Shown here: piece after piece, positions 1-8,091 of the stretch | How the letters are laid out: each line of letters starts with the position of its first letter | Numbering within the stretch: the first letter of the stretch is position 1 | Assembly (NCBI RefSeq): GCF_030411995.1 | Contig: NZ_JASNRC010000001.1 | Span: 247,115-311,114, forward strand | Direction of reading: 5' to 3' | Length of the DNA stretch: 64,000 nt | Source of the DNA: Massilia sp. YIM B02769 | GTDB lineage: Bacteria > Pseudomonadota > Gammaproteobacteria > Burkholderiales > Burkholderiaceae_D | Translations under genes and position numbers: made by a program | Notes under the pieces: model-generated | What the model saw: the letters and a program-made list of their open reading frames with translations, nothing else | What the model was told of the DNA's origin: nothing | The model's database searches: none

Positions 1-236
1 TCGTCAGTTCGGTGTTCCGCTACCAGAGCGGCGCGGTGACCAACGGCGCCATCTTCGGCCCGGACGGCGTGCCGGTCGATATCGCCCCGACCAAGCTCCT
101 GGGCCTGCCGATCGGCTTCCTGCTCGGCACGAAGGAAATCTCGCCGCTCAAGGAGGAAGCCCGCATCACCCTGCGCTACGGCAGTGTCGAACGCGTGGTG
201 CGCGTGGCGCCGGTTACCGGACGGGTGAGCCTGTGA
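1..236 (+). CDS. GspH/FimT-like pseudopilin, C-terminal part (5' cut by window edge)
   Basis: Only the last 78 or so residues are visible; the reading frame is open from base 3 to the TGA at 234-236. The visible end reads ITLRYGSVERVVRVAPVTGRVSL, divided here as ITLRYGSVERV and VRVAPVTGRVSL, which fits the closing strand and TGRV ending common in GspH/FimT pseudopilins. That family forms minor subunits of type II secretion pseudopili or type IV pili. The next gene starts inside this stop codon (GTGA overlap), so this is an internal operon member. The prepilin leader is outside the window, so the family call rests on the C-terminus and the neighbours. Confidence 0.6.
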   Translation, partial: VSSVFRYQSGAVTNGAIFGPDGVPVDIAPTKLLGLPIGFLLGTKEISPLKEEARITLRYGSVERVVRVAPVTGRVSL

Positions 237-661
237 CGGCCCGCGCGCACCAGCATGGCTTCTCGTTGGTGGAAGTCATGGTCGCCGTGCTGCTGCTGGC
301 GATCTGCGCCGTGCCGATGATGGAGGCCCTCACCACCGGCTTGACCGTATCGGCCGCCGGCGTCGACAAGGCACGCGAACTGCGCTGCATGAAGAACACG
401 ATGGAAGCGGTCCTGGCCGAGCCCTACCAGACCCTGTGGCTGGCGGCTTCCAAGGACAACGCCGCCAGCTACGTGCTGCCGGACGACGCTTCCTGCGCCG
501 GCGTCACGCGCCAGCTTGCCATTTCGCTGTGCGAGCAGACCGGCTCGACCACGGTGTTCCTGACCTCGGGCAGCGCCCAGAACCGGCGCGAAGCGGCGAT
601 GCTGTACATCGCCCTGAGCTCGGACAAGGGCTATTCCTTCACCACGATGGTGGCGCGATGA
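233..661 (+). CDS. GspI/PilV-like prepilin-type pseudopilin
   Basis: 142 aa with a class III signal: a short basic leader ending in Gly, then FSLVEVMVAVLLLAICAVPM, with Glu at mature position 5. This is the site cut and methylated by the prepilin peptidase, and the hydrophobic helix is the pilin core. Length and position after a GspH-like gene suggest GspI or PilV. It starts with GTG, overlapping the previous TGA by 4 bases, and the next ATG overlaps its own stop. Expected location is the inner membrane before assembly into a short pseudopilus. Assignment to I rather than another minor pilin is by gene order only. Confidence 0.72.
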   Translation: MTARAHQHGFSLVEVMVAVLLLAICAVPMMEALTTGLTVSAAGVDKARELRCMKNTMEAVLAEPYQTLWLAASKDNAASYVLPDDASCAGVTRQLAISLCEQTGSTTVFLTSGSAQNRREAAMLYIALSSDKGYSFTTMVAR

Positions 662-1125
662 GTCCACGTCTTCCAGTCCGCATCCACGCCCGGGGCCTCA
701 GCCTGGCCGAGCTGCTGCTCGGGCTGGCCATCGGCGCGCTGGTGCTGGCGCCGCTGCCGTCGCTGCTGCAAAGCGCCGGCGCCGCCGCGCGCGTGGCGGC
801 AGACCAGGTCGCCCTCGAGCGCGAGGCCGATTTCGCCCTCGAACGGATCGCCGCGCGCATCCGCGACACCGCGCCGGCGGCCGGCCTGACCGACAAACCG
901 AGCAGCGAATGGCTCAAGCCCGCTGTCTACAGCGTGGCCAACGGCGTGCTGGTCGAGCAGCAGGGTCCGGAACGCTACGTGCTGGCCGAATCGGTGAGCG
1001 GCTTCGACATGAGCGCATCCAGCAGCGAAGCCGGCCAGCCGCTGATCAAGGTCAGCCTGGCCCTGGCGCGCGACGGCGCCAGCACCAGCGCCATGACCAC
1101 TGTGCGCCTGGGGTCGGCCCAGTGA
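658..1125 (+). CDS. GspJ-like prepilin-type pseudopilin
   Basis: 155 aa. The leader ends Arg-Gly, followed by LSLAELLLGLAIGALVLAPL, a prepilin peptidase site with Glu5 and a hydrophobic helix. The rest is a small globular domain without recognisable motifs. ATG at 658 overlaps the preceding TGA by 4 bases, which fixes the start. A longer upstream extension of the same frame lies inside the previous gene and is discarded. In type II systems GspI, GspJ and GspK form the pseudopilus tip, and the gene order here matches that arrangement. Confidence 0.68.
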   Translation: MSPRLPVRIHARGLSLAELLLGLAIGALVLAPLPSLLQSAGAAARVAADQVALEREADFALERIAARIRDTAPAAGLTDKPSSEWLKPAVYSVANGVLVEQQGPERYVLAESVSGFDMSASSSEAGQPLIKVSLALARDGASTSAMTTVRLGSAQ

Positions 1126-2045
1126 GCGCCGGCATGAAAACACAGCGCGGCGTCCTGCTGCTGCCCGTGGCGCTGACGCTGGCCGTGGTCGCCGCGCTCG
1201 CCTACACGATGACGCGCGAAGGCGGCATGAACGTCTCCGCCGTCGACGCCCAGTACGACATCGAGGTGGCGCGCTACCTGGCCGCCAGCGGCATGCAGGT
1301 GGCGAAATGGCGCGGCTCGGTCGACGACTGCGACGACGACGAAGCCGGTTACGGCACCCTGCGCCTGCCCGGCGGCAGCGTCACCGTCAGCAGCGCCAAG
1401 GAAAACAAGGGCATCCTCACCGTCAGCCTGACCGCCACCACCGAGCGCAAATCGGTCATGGCACTCACGCGCGCCATGCAGATGATCGACCTCGACAACC
1501 CGAAGGCGGCCACCATCATCGGTCCGGGCGACGCCGACACCACCATCGTGAAAGGCGGCAGCGCCAGCCTGGCGAACGCCGATACCCTGACCGCCACCGA
1601 GGGCAGTGCCCATCCGCTGCTCCTGTTCAAGCTGACGCCCGAACTGGACCGCGCCTCGATCATCCAGGCCGACCTGAAGCTCACCAAGAAATCGGGTAAC
1701 AACAGCCAGCCCGGCCGCCTGTTGTCCGCGCACCGCATCACGCGCGAGTGGAACAAGAACGCCACCTGGACCAGCCCGCGCGGCGACGCCACGGTCTGGA
1801 CCACGGCCGGCGGCGACTATGTCGAGACGCCCGCCGCCAGCGTGGTCATCGACCCGGGCAGCGGCGCCTACAACGGTGTATACACCCTGCGCATCGATAC
1901 GCTGGCCCAGGCCTGGGCCAACAGCCCGCCGGCCAACTACGGCCTGCTGCTGAAACCGACCGCCCTGTCGAACGTCCCCTTCATCAGCTTCGACGGTTCG
2001 AGCAAGCCCGAGCTGTCCCTGCGCTATTACAAGCGCTGTACCTGA
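1122..2045 (+). CDS. DNRLRE-domain protein with pilin-like N-terminal helix (GspK/PilX position)
   Basis: About 307 aa from the GTG at 1122, which overlaps the previous stop (GTGA); an ATG at 1134 would give 303 aa and cannot be excluded. The N-terminus QRGVLLLPVALTLAVVAALA resembles the membrane helix of PilX/GspK proteins. From about residue 145 there is a DNRLRE-type module with the FKLTPELDRASIIQADLKL strand pattern, then REWNKNATW and a SLRYY ending. DNRLRE domains are surface or secreted carbohydrate-associated folds, and their fusion to a pilin-like helix inside a secretion operon is unusual. It probably sits at the pseudopilus tip (inference). Confidence 0.62.
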   Translation: MSAGMKTQRGVLLLPVALTLAVVAALAYTMTREGGMNVSAVDAQYDIEVARYLAASGMQVAKWRGSVDDCDDDEAGYGTLRLPGGSVTVSSAKENKGILTVSLTATTERKSVMALTRAMQMIDLDNPKAATIIGPGDADTTIVKGGSASLANADTLTATEGSAHPLLLFKLTPELDRASIIQADLKLTKKSGNNSQPGRLLSAHRITREWNKNATWTSPRGDATVWTTAGGDYVETPAASVVIDPGSGAYNGVYTLRIDTLAQAWANSPPANYGLLLKPTALSNVPFISFDGSSKPELSLRYYKRCT

Positions 2046-2074
2046 TCCCGCCGTATCTTATTCACGAACAGGCC

Positions 2075-3229
2075 ATGAATCCACCCGCCTTCACCCTCGC
2101 CGGCAACGTCGCCAGCGCCTGGTCCTGCCTCGATTTCGGGGCGCCGGAGCTGCGCGCCTACGCCGTCCCCGTCATCACCCGAGAAACCCGGCGCGGCGTG
2201 GCCCTGCTCAGCCTGGTCGCCCTGCTGTTCCTGGGCCTGGCCGCCGCCATGTCGGCTGTGTTCGATCTCGGCACCGCTTATACCTACACCTATTCGCTGC
2301 TGTGCCTGCTGGCCCTGCACATCTACCTGTCCAGCGCCAGGGTCGAGCAGCTGCGCGCCCTGTACCTGCTGGCGACGCTGCTGCTGGTGGTGTGCGGTTC
2401 CTCGCTGGTGCTGCTGGCGCAGCGCTCGGGCCAGCTGCACGCCATGCTGCTCCTGAGCGTGGCGGTGCTGATCATGCTGGTCCCGGTCGTACCCTGGGGC
2501 CTGCGCGAAGCGGCGGCGACCACCGGCGCCATCTACCTGATGTTCACGGCCTCGACTTACCTGGGCCGCTACCGCTTCGCCGCGCTCGACCTGTGGGTGC
2601 TGCAATGCCTGATGCTGGTGGCCGCCGTGATTTCGCTGGCCCTGGTGGCGCGCGCCCTGCAGCTGCGCAAGCACGACTTGGCGCTGCGCTTCCACCTGGA
2701 GCAGGCCCAGCGCGAGCTGATCGAGCTGGCCAACCGCGACCACCTGACCGGCGCCTGGAACCGGCGCCATATCGAACGCGACTTCGAGCACGCGCTGGCG
2801 CGCCACCGCGCGCTGGGCGCCGACAGCTGGTTCGCCCTGTTCGACATCGACCGCTTCAAGGCCATCAACGACAACCACGGCCACGGCTGCGGCGACGCGG
2901 TCCTGCGCGTGGTGCAGGCCGCCTTTGCCCACCTGGACGGCGAGGCCGAATACCTGGCGCGCCTGGGCGGCGACGAATTCGCACTGGTGATGTACGGCGC
3001 CGGCACGCCGGCACGCATCGAAGCGGCGCTGGCCAAGGTGGCGGGCGGCACGCTGCTCCCGGGTCTCCCTCCGGGCGTGGCGCCGACCGTCAGCCTGGGC
3101 CTGGTGCGCCTGCCGGTACAGGGTCTCCTGTTCGATGCCGCCTACAAGGCGGCCGACGAATTGCTGTACGCAGCCAAGCACGCCGGCGGCAACGCGATCC
3201 GCAGCAGCACGAAAGGCATGAACCCATGA
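2075..3229 (+). CDS. membrane-anchored GGDEF diguanylate cyclase
   Basis: 384 aa. About six hydrophobic segments span residues 40-205, followed by a short linker helix (LRFHLEQAQRELIELANRD) and a GGDEF domain. Key motifs are DHLTGAWNRR, FDIDRFKAINDNHGHGCGD and RLGGDEF, with GGDEF at residues 298-302, so the active site looks intact and should make c-di-GMP from two GTP. The allosteric I-site RxxD that normally precedes GGDEF is absent (the sequence is GEAEYLARLGGDEF), so product inhibition at that site is unlikely. It lies inside the pilus/secretion operon, starting 29 bases after the DNRLRE gene and overlapping the PilM-like gene by 4 bases. Local c-di-GMP control of that machine is inferred. 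Confidence 0.85.
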   Translation: MNPPAFTLAGNVASAWSCLDFGAPELRAYAVPVITRETRRGVALLSLVALLFLGLAAAMSAVFDLGTAYTYTYSLLCLLALHIYLSSARVEQLRALYLLATLLLVVCGSSLVLLAQRSGQLHAMLLLSVAVLIMLVPVVPWGLREAAATTGAIYLMFTASTYLGRYRFAALDLWVLQCLMLVAAVISLALVARALQLRKHDLALRFHLEQAQRELIELANRDHLTGAWNRRHIERDFEHALARHRALGADSWFALFDIDRFKAINDNHGHGCGDAVLRVVQAAFAHLDGEAEYLARLGGDEFALVMYGAGTPARIEAALAKVAGGTLLPGLPPGVAPTVSLGLVRLPVQGLLFDAAYKAADELLYAAKHAGGNAIRSSTKGMNP

Positions 3230-4332
3230 AGGCCTGGCTCTCCTCGTTGGCCGGCAAGGGCGCCGCGGCGCCGGCGCCGATCGGCCTCGATTTCGCGGCC
3301 CAGCGCCTGAACCTGCTGCAGGCCATCCCGTCGCCGGATGGCCCGGGCGTGCGCGCGGCGGTCTCGCTGCCGTATCCGGTCGAACGCGCGCAATTGCTGG
3401 CCGATGCGCCGCGCCTGAAGCGCTTCGTGCGCGAGGCCCTGCACGCCGCGCCGTTCGCCGGCCGGCGCGTGGTGTCGGTGCTGGCGCCGAGCGAAGTGCG
3501 GATCCTGCCGCTGACCGTGCACGTGCAGAATGGAGCAAGCGGCCAGAACGAAGCGCAGGCGGTGGCGAAAGCGGTGCGCGAGCAGCTCGGCGCGGCCGCC
3601 GCCGAATCGGTGGTCGATTACTACCAGGTGCGCAGCGTCGAGGCATCCGGCGCCGAGCGCCAGGTGCTGGCGGCGGTGGCATCGACGAAAAACGTGCTGG
3701 CCTACCTGGACACCCTGCGCGGCGCCGGCCTGGAGCCGGTGGCGCTCGACATCGGCCCGGCGGCGATCGCACGCCTGCTGGCGGCGATGCAGGAAGACTT
3801 CGACCAGTCGGTCCTCCTGATTAATTTCGGCGCCAACAAGAGCTATCTCACCGTGATCTGGGGCCGGCGCCTGATGCTCGACCGCGAGATCGATTTCGGC
3901 GAGCAGCAGCTGGTCGAGCGCCTGTCGCGCGCGCTGGGACTGGACACCGAGGTGGCGCTGGCGCTGCTGCGCGAGCACGGCATCGGCACCCCGGCCGGCG
4001 CACCCCATGGAAACGGCACCCAGCCCGACATCGGCCGCACCGTGCGCGAGATCCTGTACCAGGAATTCGCGGCCCTGGCCGAGGAGCTGGTGCGCACCCA
4101 GGTGTATGTCGCTTCGCGCACGCGCGGCAGCAGCATCAGCCGCGTCTACCTGAACGGCAGCGTGGCGCGCTACCGCCACATCGGCGAGCGGGTGGCGGAG
4201 CTGGTGCGCCTGCCGGTGGAACTGCTCGATCCGTTCAAGGCTTTCCATGGCGCGCCAGGGGCGGCGGTGGGCGACGCCCACGCCATCGCCCTGGCCGCCG
4301 GCCTGGCACTGCGGGGAGGCGCGCGTGGCTGA
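3226..4332 (+). CDS. PilM/GspL-like cytoplasmic actin-fold assembly protein
   Basis: 368 aa, ATG overlapping the cyclase stop (ATGA). It has an actin-like ATPase fold: IGLDFAAQRLNLLQ at the start, ALDIGPAAIARLL near the middle and VLLINFGANKSYLTVIWGRR as a phosphate-loop-like strand. It ends with SRVYLNGSVARYRHIGERV and ALAAGLALRG. PilM (type IV pilus), MshI and the cytoplasmic part of GspL share this fold and recruit the PilN-type protein to the membrane. There is no transmembrane segment, favouring a PilM/MshI type with a separate PilN protein, which is exactly the next gene. Confidence 0.72.
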   Translation: MKAWLSSLAGKGAAAPAPIGLDFAAQRLNLLQAIPSPDGPGVRAAVSLPYPVERAQLLADAPRLKRFVREALHAAPFAGRRVVSVLAPSEVRILPLTVHVQNGASGQNEAQAVAKAVREQLGAAAAESVVDYYQVRSVEASGAERQVLAAVASTKNVLAYLDTLRGAGLEPVALDIGPAAIARLLAAMQEDFDQSVLLINFGANKSYLTVIWGRRLMLDREIDFGEQQLVERLSRALGLDTEVALALLREHGIGTPAGAPHGNGTQPDIGRTVREILYQEFAALAEELVRTQVYVASRTRGSSISRVYLNGSVARYRHIGERVAELVRLPVELLDPFKAFHGAPGAAVGDAHAIALAAGLALRGGARG

Positions 4333-4972
4333 TATCGACATGATCCCGCGCAGCTACCGCGAAGGCCTGCGCGTACGCCGCACCCTGGCCGCCTACGGCG
4401 CGGCGCTGGCGGCGTTGCTGGTCCTTGGCGGCGCCGCCAGCGCCTTCCTGCACTGGCGCGTGGCGACCGAAACGCCGCTGCTGGAAACCGCCCGCGCCGC
4501 CTCGGCCCAAGCCGGCGCCATGCGCACCCGGCTGGTGGACGCGCAGGCGCGCAAGGACGCGCTGGCCGACAATGTCGGCGCGCTGGCGGGCCTGCGCGGC
4601 GCCGGCGAAGTGGCGGCGCTGGCCAAGGTGCTGGACCAGGCCCTCAACGAGCGCGTCTGGTTCGACACCCTGCGCCTGGCGCGCACCCAGGAAGCGCTGC
4701 AGGCGCCGCCCGCGCCGCTGCCGCCGGATACGGTGCAGGCACGTTCCGCCCAGACCGGCGCGACTCAGGCCTGGCGCCTCGGCACCCAGATCGAGATCGC
4801 CGGCGGCGCCCTCGACAACGCGGCGATGAGCGCCTTCCTCGCCGCCCTGGCCGCCGATCCGGCGCTGGCCGAGGTGCGCTTCCTGAACAGCAGCACGGCC
4901 ACGGCGGAAGACGGCGGAACCGTCGGCTTCCATGCCTCCGCCGCACTCGTCAAACACAAGGAGGCGCCATGA
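4325..4972 (+). CDS. PilN-like inner-membrane assembly protein
   Basis: 215 aa from the GTG at 4325, supported by a GGGGAGG ribosome-binding site five bases upstream and an 8-base overlap with the PilM-like gene; an ATG at 4340 is the alternative. The N-terminus has IDMIPRSYREGLRVRR, the short cytoplasmic motif that docks into PilM proteins, then one membrane helix (about residues 20-42), an Ala/Arg-rich coiled region and a small periplasmic ferredoxin-like domain. In type IV pili PilN pairs with PilO to bridge the inner-membrane platform to the secretin. Sequence similarity is weak and the call depends on topology and order. Confidence 0.66.
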   Translation: MADIDMIPRSYREGLRVRRTLAAYGAALAALLVLGGAASAFLHWRVATETPLLETARAASAQAGAMRTRLVDAQARKDALADNVGALAGLRGAGEVAALAKVLDQALNERVWFDTLRLARTQEALQAPPAPLPPDTVQARSAQTGATQAWRLGTQIEIAGGALDNAAMSAFLAALAADPALAEVRFLNSSTATAEDGGTVGFHASAALVKHKEAP

Positions 4973-5547
4973 ACCCCGCCTGGATCCGCAAGGCCGCCGC
5001 GCTGCCGGCGCGCCAGCTGCACATGGTCGGCGCCGGCCTGCTGTTGATTGTCGCCGCCGCGCTCTGGTTCTACGCACTGCGCGCCCCGCTGGCGGCCTTG
5101 CGCGCAGTGCGCGCCGAGCAGTCGCAACTGGCGCTGGCGGCGGGAGACCCGACCCTGCTGGCAGCCCAGCTGGCCGTGCTCGACACCGACAGTAAGGTGC
5201 TGGCGCAACGCCTGGGCGCGGGTGCTGGCCAGGCATCGACGCAGCCCGCGTCGCAAGCCCAGGTGCGCCTGGTCGGCGCCCTCGGCACCCTGGCGCGCGA
5301 GCATGGCGTGAACCTGCATGGCGTCGCGCCGGCCCCGGACGAAATGGCGCTGTCGTTTGTGCGCCTCGGCTTCGATGTCGACGCCAGCGGCCCCTACACG
5401 GCCCTGGTGGACTGGATGGGCGCCATCGAGCGCGCCCAGCCGACCCTGGCGGTCGCCGGCTTCGAGATGCACGCCGGAGAAACGCCGGGCCAGGTGAGCA
5501 TGAAGATCCGCGTCGCATCCTATCAAGCGCAGGAGAACGCACCATGA
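4969..5547 (+). CDS. PilO/GspM-like inner-membrane assembly protein
   Basis: 192 aa, with ATG overlapping the previous stop by 4 bases. A single membrane helix near residues 20-40 (GAGLLLIVAAALWFYALRAP) is followed by a helical stretch (residues 42-85) and a periplasmic domain ending in PGQVSMKIRVASY. This is the expected build of PilO or GspM, the partner of PilN/GspL. The next gene starts inside its stop codon, as throughout the operon. PilO versus GspM cannot be decided from sequence alone. Confidence 0.64.
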   Translation: MNPAWIRKAAALPARQLHMVGAGLLLIVAAALWFYALRAPLAALRAVRAEQSQLALAAGDPTLLAAQLAVLDTDSKVLAQRLGAGAGQASTQPASQAQVRLVGALGTLAREHGVNLHGVAPAPDEMALSFVRLGFDVDASGPYTALVDWMGAIERAQPTLAVAGFEMHAGETPGQVSMKIRVASYQAQENAP

Positions 5548-5891
5548 AACGCATCGCCTTTGCCTTCGCCTGCCTGGCGCTGCTGCAGGATGCGGCGGCA
5601 GGACCGCTGCGCGATCCGTTCGCACGTCCGGCGCTGCCACCACGCGCCCAGCCGGCCGCCGAGCCGACCGACGAAGCGCAACTTGCCGCCCAGGCAGCGG
5701 CCCAGCCGGCGCCCCAGCTGCGCGCGCTCATGGTCACGCCAGGCCGCGCGCTGGCAAACATCAATGGCCAGATCCTCGCCGCCGGCGAGTGGTTCGGCGA
5801 CTATCAACTGATCAAGGTAGAGGAACGCGGCGTCACGCTGAAGAAGCGCGGCATGACCAGCGTCCTGCTGCTGGACGAGAGCCGCAAATGA
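5544..5891 (+). CDS. PilP/GspC/MshK-like periplasmic linker protein
   Basis: 115 aa. A short signal peptide (RIAFAFACLALLQDAAAG) leads into GPLRDPFARPALPPRAQP, a proline-rich linker, and a small beta domain (LRALMVTPGRALANINGQIL, then GDYQLIKVEERGVTL). The RDPF motif and the homology-region-like domain are typical of PilP, GspC and MshK, which contact the secretin N-domains. It is short for PilP and closer to MshK in size. Four-base overlaps on both sides couple it to the PilO-like and secretin genes. Confidence 0.68.
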   Translation: MKRIAFAFACLALLQDAAAGPLRDPFARPALPPRAQPAAEPTDEAQLAAQAAAQPAPQLRALMVTPGRALANINGQILAAGEWFGDYQLIKVEERGVTLKKRGMTSVLLLDESRK

Positions 5892-7225
5892 AGCACATCA
5901 AACACATCGGCATGGCTGCGCTGCTCGGCGCCGCCTTCGCGGCGCACGCCGCACCGCAACGCACGCCGGCGCAGGCCCAGCCGGCCACCGCGGTCTCGTC
6001 GACGGTGCCGCCGCTGGGCGCACCGACCTCCTTCGTGTTCCGCGACACGCCGATTGCCGAACTGTTCGAGATGATCTCGCGCCACGAGCGCGTCAACATC
6101 ATGCTCGGCAAGGGCGTCACCGGCAACGTCGCGGTGAGCCTGTACGACATGACGCCGCGCCAGGCGATTTTCGCGATTGCCGAGGCGGGCGGCTACCAGG
6201 TGCTGACGCGCGAGAACGGCTACATGATCGTCAACCCGGCCGACGCCGGCGCGGCCGGCACGCCGCCCTCCGTGAACATGGAAGTGCGCGCGCTGAAGGT
6301 GCTGTACTCGGAACCGCAGGTCGTGGCCGACATCCTGTCGAAGCACGTCGGCCGCGGCGGCAAGGTCACCGTGCTGCCCTCGCGCCGCACCCTGGTGGTC
6401 GAAGACACGCCGGAAGGCATGGCGCGCATCGTGGCGCTGCTGCGCGAGATCGACACCCAGCCGCAGCAGATCATGATCGAGGCGAAGATCCTCGAGATCA
6501 CGCTCGACGAGAACGAGAACTTCGGCATCGAGTGGAACAAGGTCTTCAGCGGCGACGGCGTGAACCGCATCGGCACCAGCCGCCTGGTCGAGCGCACCAC
6601 GCCCGGCCTGGTGTTCAACTTCGTGAACCGGAATGTCGACGTCTTCCTGAACGCGCTGAACAACAAGGGCCGGGTGCGCACCCTGGCCACGCCGAAGCTG
6701 CTGACCCTGGAAAACCAGGAAGCGACGACCAACATCGGCGACAAGCTGGGCTACCGCGTGACCACCACCATCAACAACGTCACCAGCGAAACCATCGAGT
6801 TCCTGGAGACCGGCGTGATCCTGCGCGTGACGCCGTCGGTCGACGCCGATGGGCGCATCGCCCTGCGCGTGCGTCCGGAGGTCAGCTCGGGCACCCTGCT
6901 TGGCGGGATTCCATCGAAGAAGACCACCGAGGTGAATACCCAGCTGGTGGCGGAGAACGGGCAATCCATCCTGATCGGCGGCCTGATCAAGGCCACCTCG
7001 GGCGTGCGCCGCACCGGCGTGCCGCTGCTGGGCGACGTGCCCGTGGTCGGCAAGCTGTTCACCAACAACGAACACACAGGCACCTCGACCGAGACCGTCG
7101 TCCTGATCACGCCGCGCATCGTGCCGACCCGCCCGGCCGGCGCCGACGTGCAGGACATCGAGCGCGTCGAGCAGACGGCAGGGGAGATCCAGGACGCGTT
7201 CAAGGGACCGGCGAAGCTGCGTTGA
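5888..7225 (+). CDS. secretin, GspD/PilQ/MshL family outer-membrane channel
   Basis: 445 aa with a signal peptide (to about residue 18). The N-terminal STN-like segment (FVFRDTPIAELFEMISRH) is followed by a secretin N1-like domain (residues 130-200). The secretin core begins near IMIEAKILEITLDENENFGIEW and contains VRTLATPKLLTLENQEA and the C-terminal hallmark VPLLGDVPVVGKLF, then TETVVLITPRIV. It forms the ring-shaped outer-membrane exit pore. At 445 residues it is short for GspD (about 650) and nearer to MshL/PilQ-type secretins with few N-domains. It is the last gene of the visible operon, and no pilotin, ATPase or platform protein follows. Confidence 0.88.
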   Translation: MKHIKHIGMAALLGAAFAAHAAPQRTPAQAQPATAVSSTVPPLGAPTSFVFRDTPIAELFEMISRHERVNIMLGKGVTGNVAVSLYDMTPRQAIFAIAEAGGYQVLTRENGYMIVNPADAGAAGTPPSVNMEVRALKVLYSEPQVVADILSKHVGRGGKVTVLPSRRTLVVEDTPEGMARIVALLREIDTQPQQIMIEAKILEITLDENENFGIEWNKVFSGDGVNRIGTSRLVERTTPGLVFNFVNRNVDVFLNALNNKGRVRTLATPKLLTLENQEATTNIGDKLGYRVTTTINNVTSETIEFLETGVILRVTPSVDADGRIALRVRPEVSSGTLLGGIPSKKTTEVNTQLVAENGQSILIGGLIKATSGVRRTGVPLLGDVPVVGKLFTNNEHTGTSTETVVLITPRIVPTRPAGADVQDIERVEQTAGEIQDAFKGPAKLR

Positions 7226-7333
7226 GGCAGCGTGCATGGAACTGACAAGGAGAATTGTCGCCAAACTTTACAGCTGACGATCACGACTTTTGGTTATTGC
7301 GGCTAAGTGTTTGTTTTCGTTAATTTTTATTAA

Positions 7334-7350
7334 TTGGCACAAACATTGCT
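7334..7350 (+). promoter_or_regulatory. sigma-54-type promoter upstream of the PEP-CTERM gene
   Basis: The sequence TTGGCAC, five bases, TTGCT matches the -24/-12 consensus, with GG at 7336-7337 and GC at 7348-7349 exactly 12 bases apart. A start near 7361 would leave a leader of under 30 bases before the ATG at 7389, which has an AGGGA ribosome-binding site at 7376-7380. Established knowledge: PEP-CTERM genes in several species are controlled by RpoN with the PrsK/PrsR pair. The AT-rich DNA upstream (7290-7333) could hold an activator site, but none is identified. Confidence 0.72.
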
Positions 7351-7388
7351 CAGATGATAGATACAACAACTACCTAGGGATATCCATC

Positions 7389-8018
7389 ATGCTGAAAAAA
7401 TCCGTTTTAGTCTCTACCCTTGCTTCCATCCTTGCCCTGGCCAGCGTGGCCGCCAGCGCCGCACCGATCACCTTCGATGTCAACACCACCATCATGCAGG
7501 GCCGTGCCCAGAACGATCACGGCGGCTGCTTCGACAGCAGCGACATCGTCGGCCTGCCGCGTGGCGGCGCCATTGAAATCGATCCGGGCTGTTCGAGCGA
7601 CTACCTCGACCTGGCCATGGTCGGCGGGGGCATTTTCGCCACTGGCGAAGGCAATGCGCTCAAGCTCTTCAATGCGGGTGACCTCATCGGCGACGCCAGC
7701 ATCGGCGAAAATACCGACCAGAACGGATGGGCCTATGCCATATACGAGGGCTGGGCGTCCGCGGGCTGGGAGGAATCCTTCACCAACCGCTTTATCGGCT
7801 TCATGACCCGCAACGGCAACTACGGCTACATCAGCGCCGATTGGGACTACAACACCCGCACCGGTATCGGCATCCTGAGCCTGGGCAAGGGCGCCTACGA
7901 GTCGGAACGCGGCGTCGGCATCGCGGCCGTGGGCGAAGTGCCGGAACCGGCATCGCTGGCCCTGCTGGGCCTGGGCCTGCTGGGCGCAGGCGCTGCACGG
8001 CGCCGCAAGCAGAAGTAA
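7389..8018 (+). CDS. PEP-CTERM sorting-domain exported protein
   Basis: 209 aa. A signal peptide (LKKSVLVSTLASILALASVAASA) precedes a 160-residue extracellular-type domain with no family I recognise. It ends in the sorting signal VPEPASLALLGLGLLGAGAA followed by basic residues. The PEP motif, hydrophobic helix and Arg-rich tail are recognised and cleaved by exosortase, after which such proteins go to the cell surface or exopolysaccharide matrix. No exosortase gene is in the window. Start chosen at 7389 for its AGGGA site; the frame is open to 7290 but that part reads as leader DNA. A terminator follows at 8043. Confidence 0.88.
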   Translation: MLKKSVLVSTLASILALASVAASAAPITFDVNTTIMQGRAQNDHGGCFDSSDIVGLPRGGAIEIDPGCSSDYLDLAMVGGGIFATGEGNALKLFNAGDLIGDASIGENTDQNGWAYAIYEGWASAGWEESFTNRFIGFMTRNGNYGYISADWDYNTRTGIGILSLGKGAYESERGVGIAAVGEVPEPASLALLGLGLLGAGAARRRKQK

Positions 8019-8042
8019 GTAAATAAGTAAGCGACGCACCAT

Positions 8043-8072
8043 GAAAAATGGCCTCGTTCGAGGCCATTTTTC
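8043..8072. terminator. bidirectional rho-independent terminator between PEP-CTERM gene and lipA
   Basis: Two perfect 14-base arms (8043-8056 and 8059-8072) with GGCCTCG stem cores are flanked by an A-run on one side and a T-run on the other. It can therefore end transcription of the plus-strand PEP-CTERM gene and of the minus-strand lipoate operon. It lies in the convergent gap between them. Confidence 0.85.
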
Positions 8073-8091
8073 GTCAAAGTCATGCATGCAT

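Noticed and set aside
2027..3772. 581-codon minus-strand frame opposite the diguanylate cyclase and PilM-like genes
   Set aside because: Arg/Ala/Pro-rich low-complexity translation; the plus strand has intact motifs.
7226..7388. Plus-strand extension of the PEP-CTERM frame to 7290
   Set aside because: It would put the sigma-54 promoter and ribosome site inside the coding region and bury the signal peptide.
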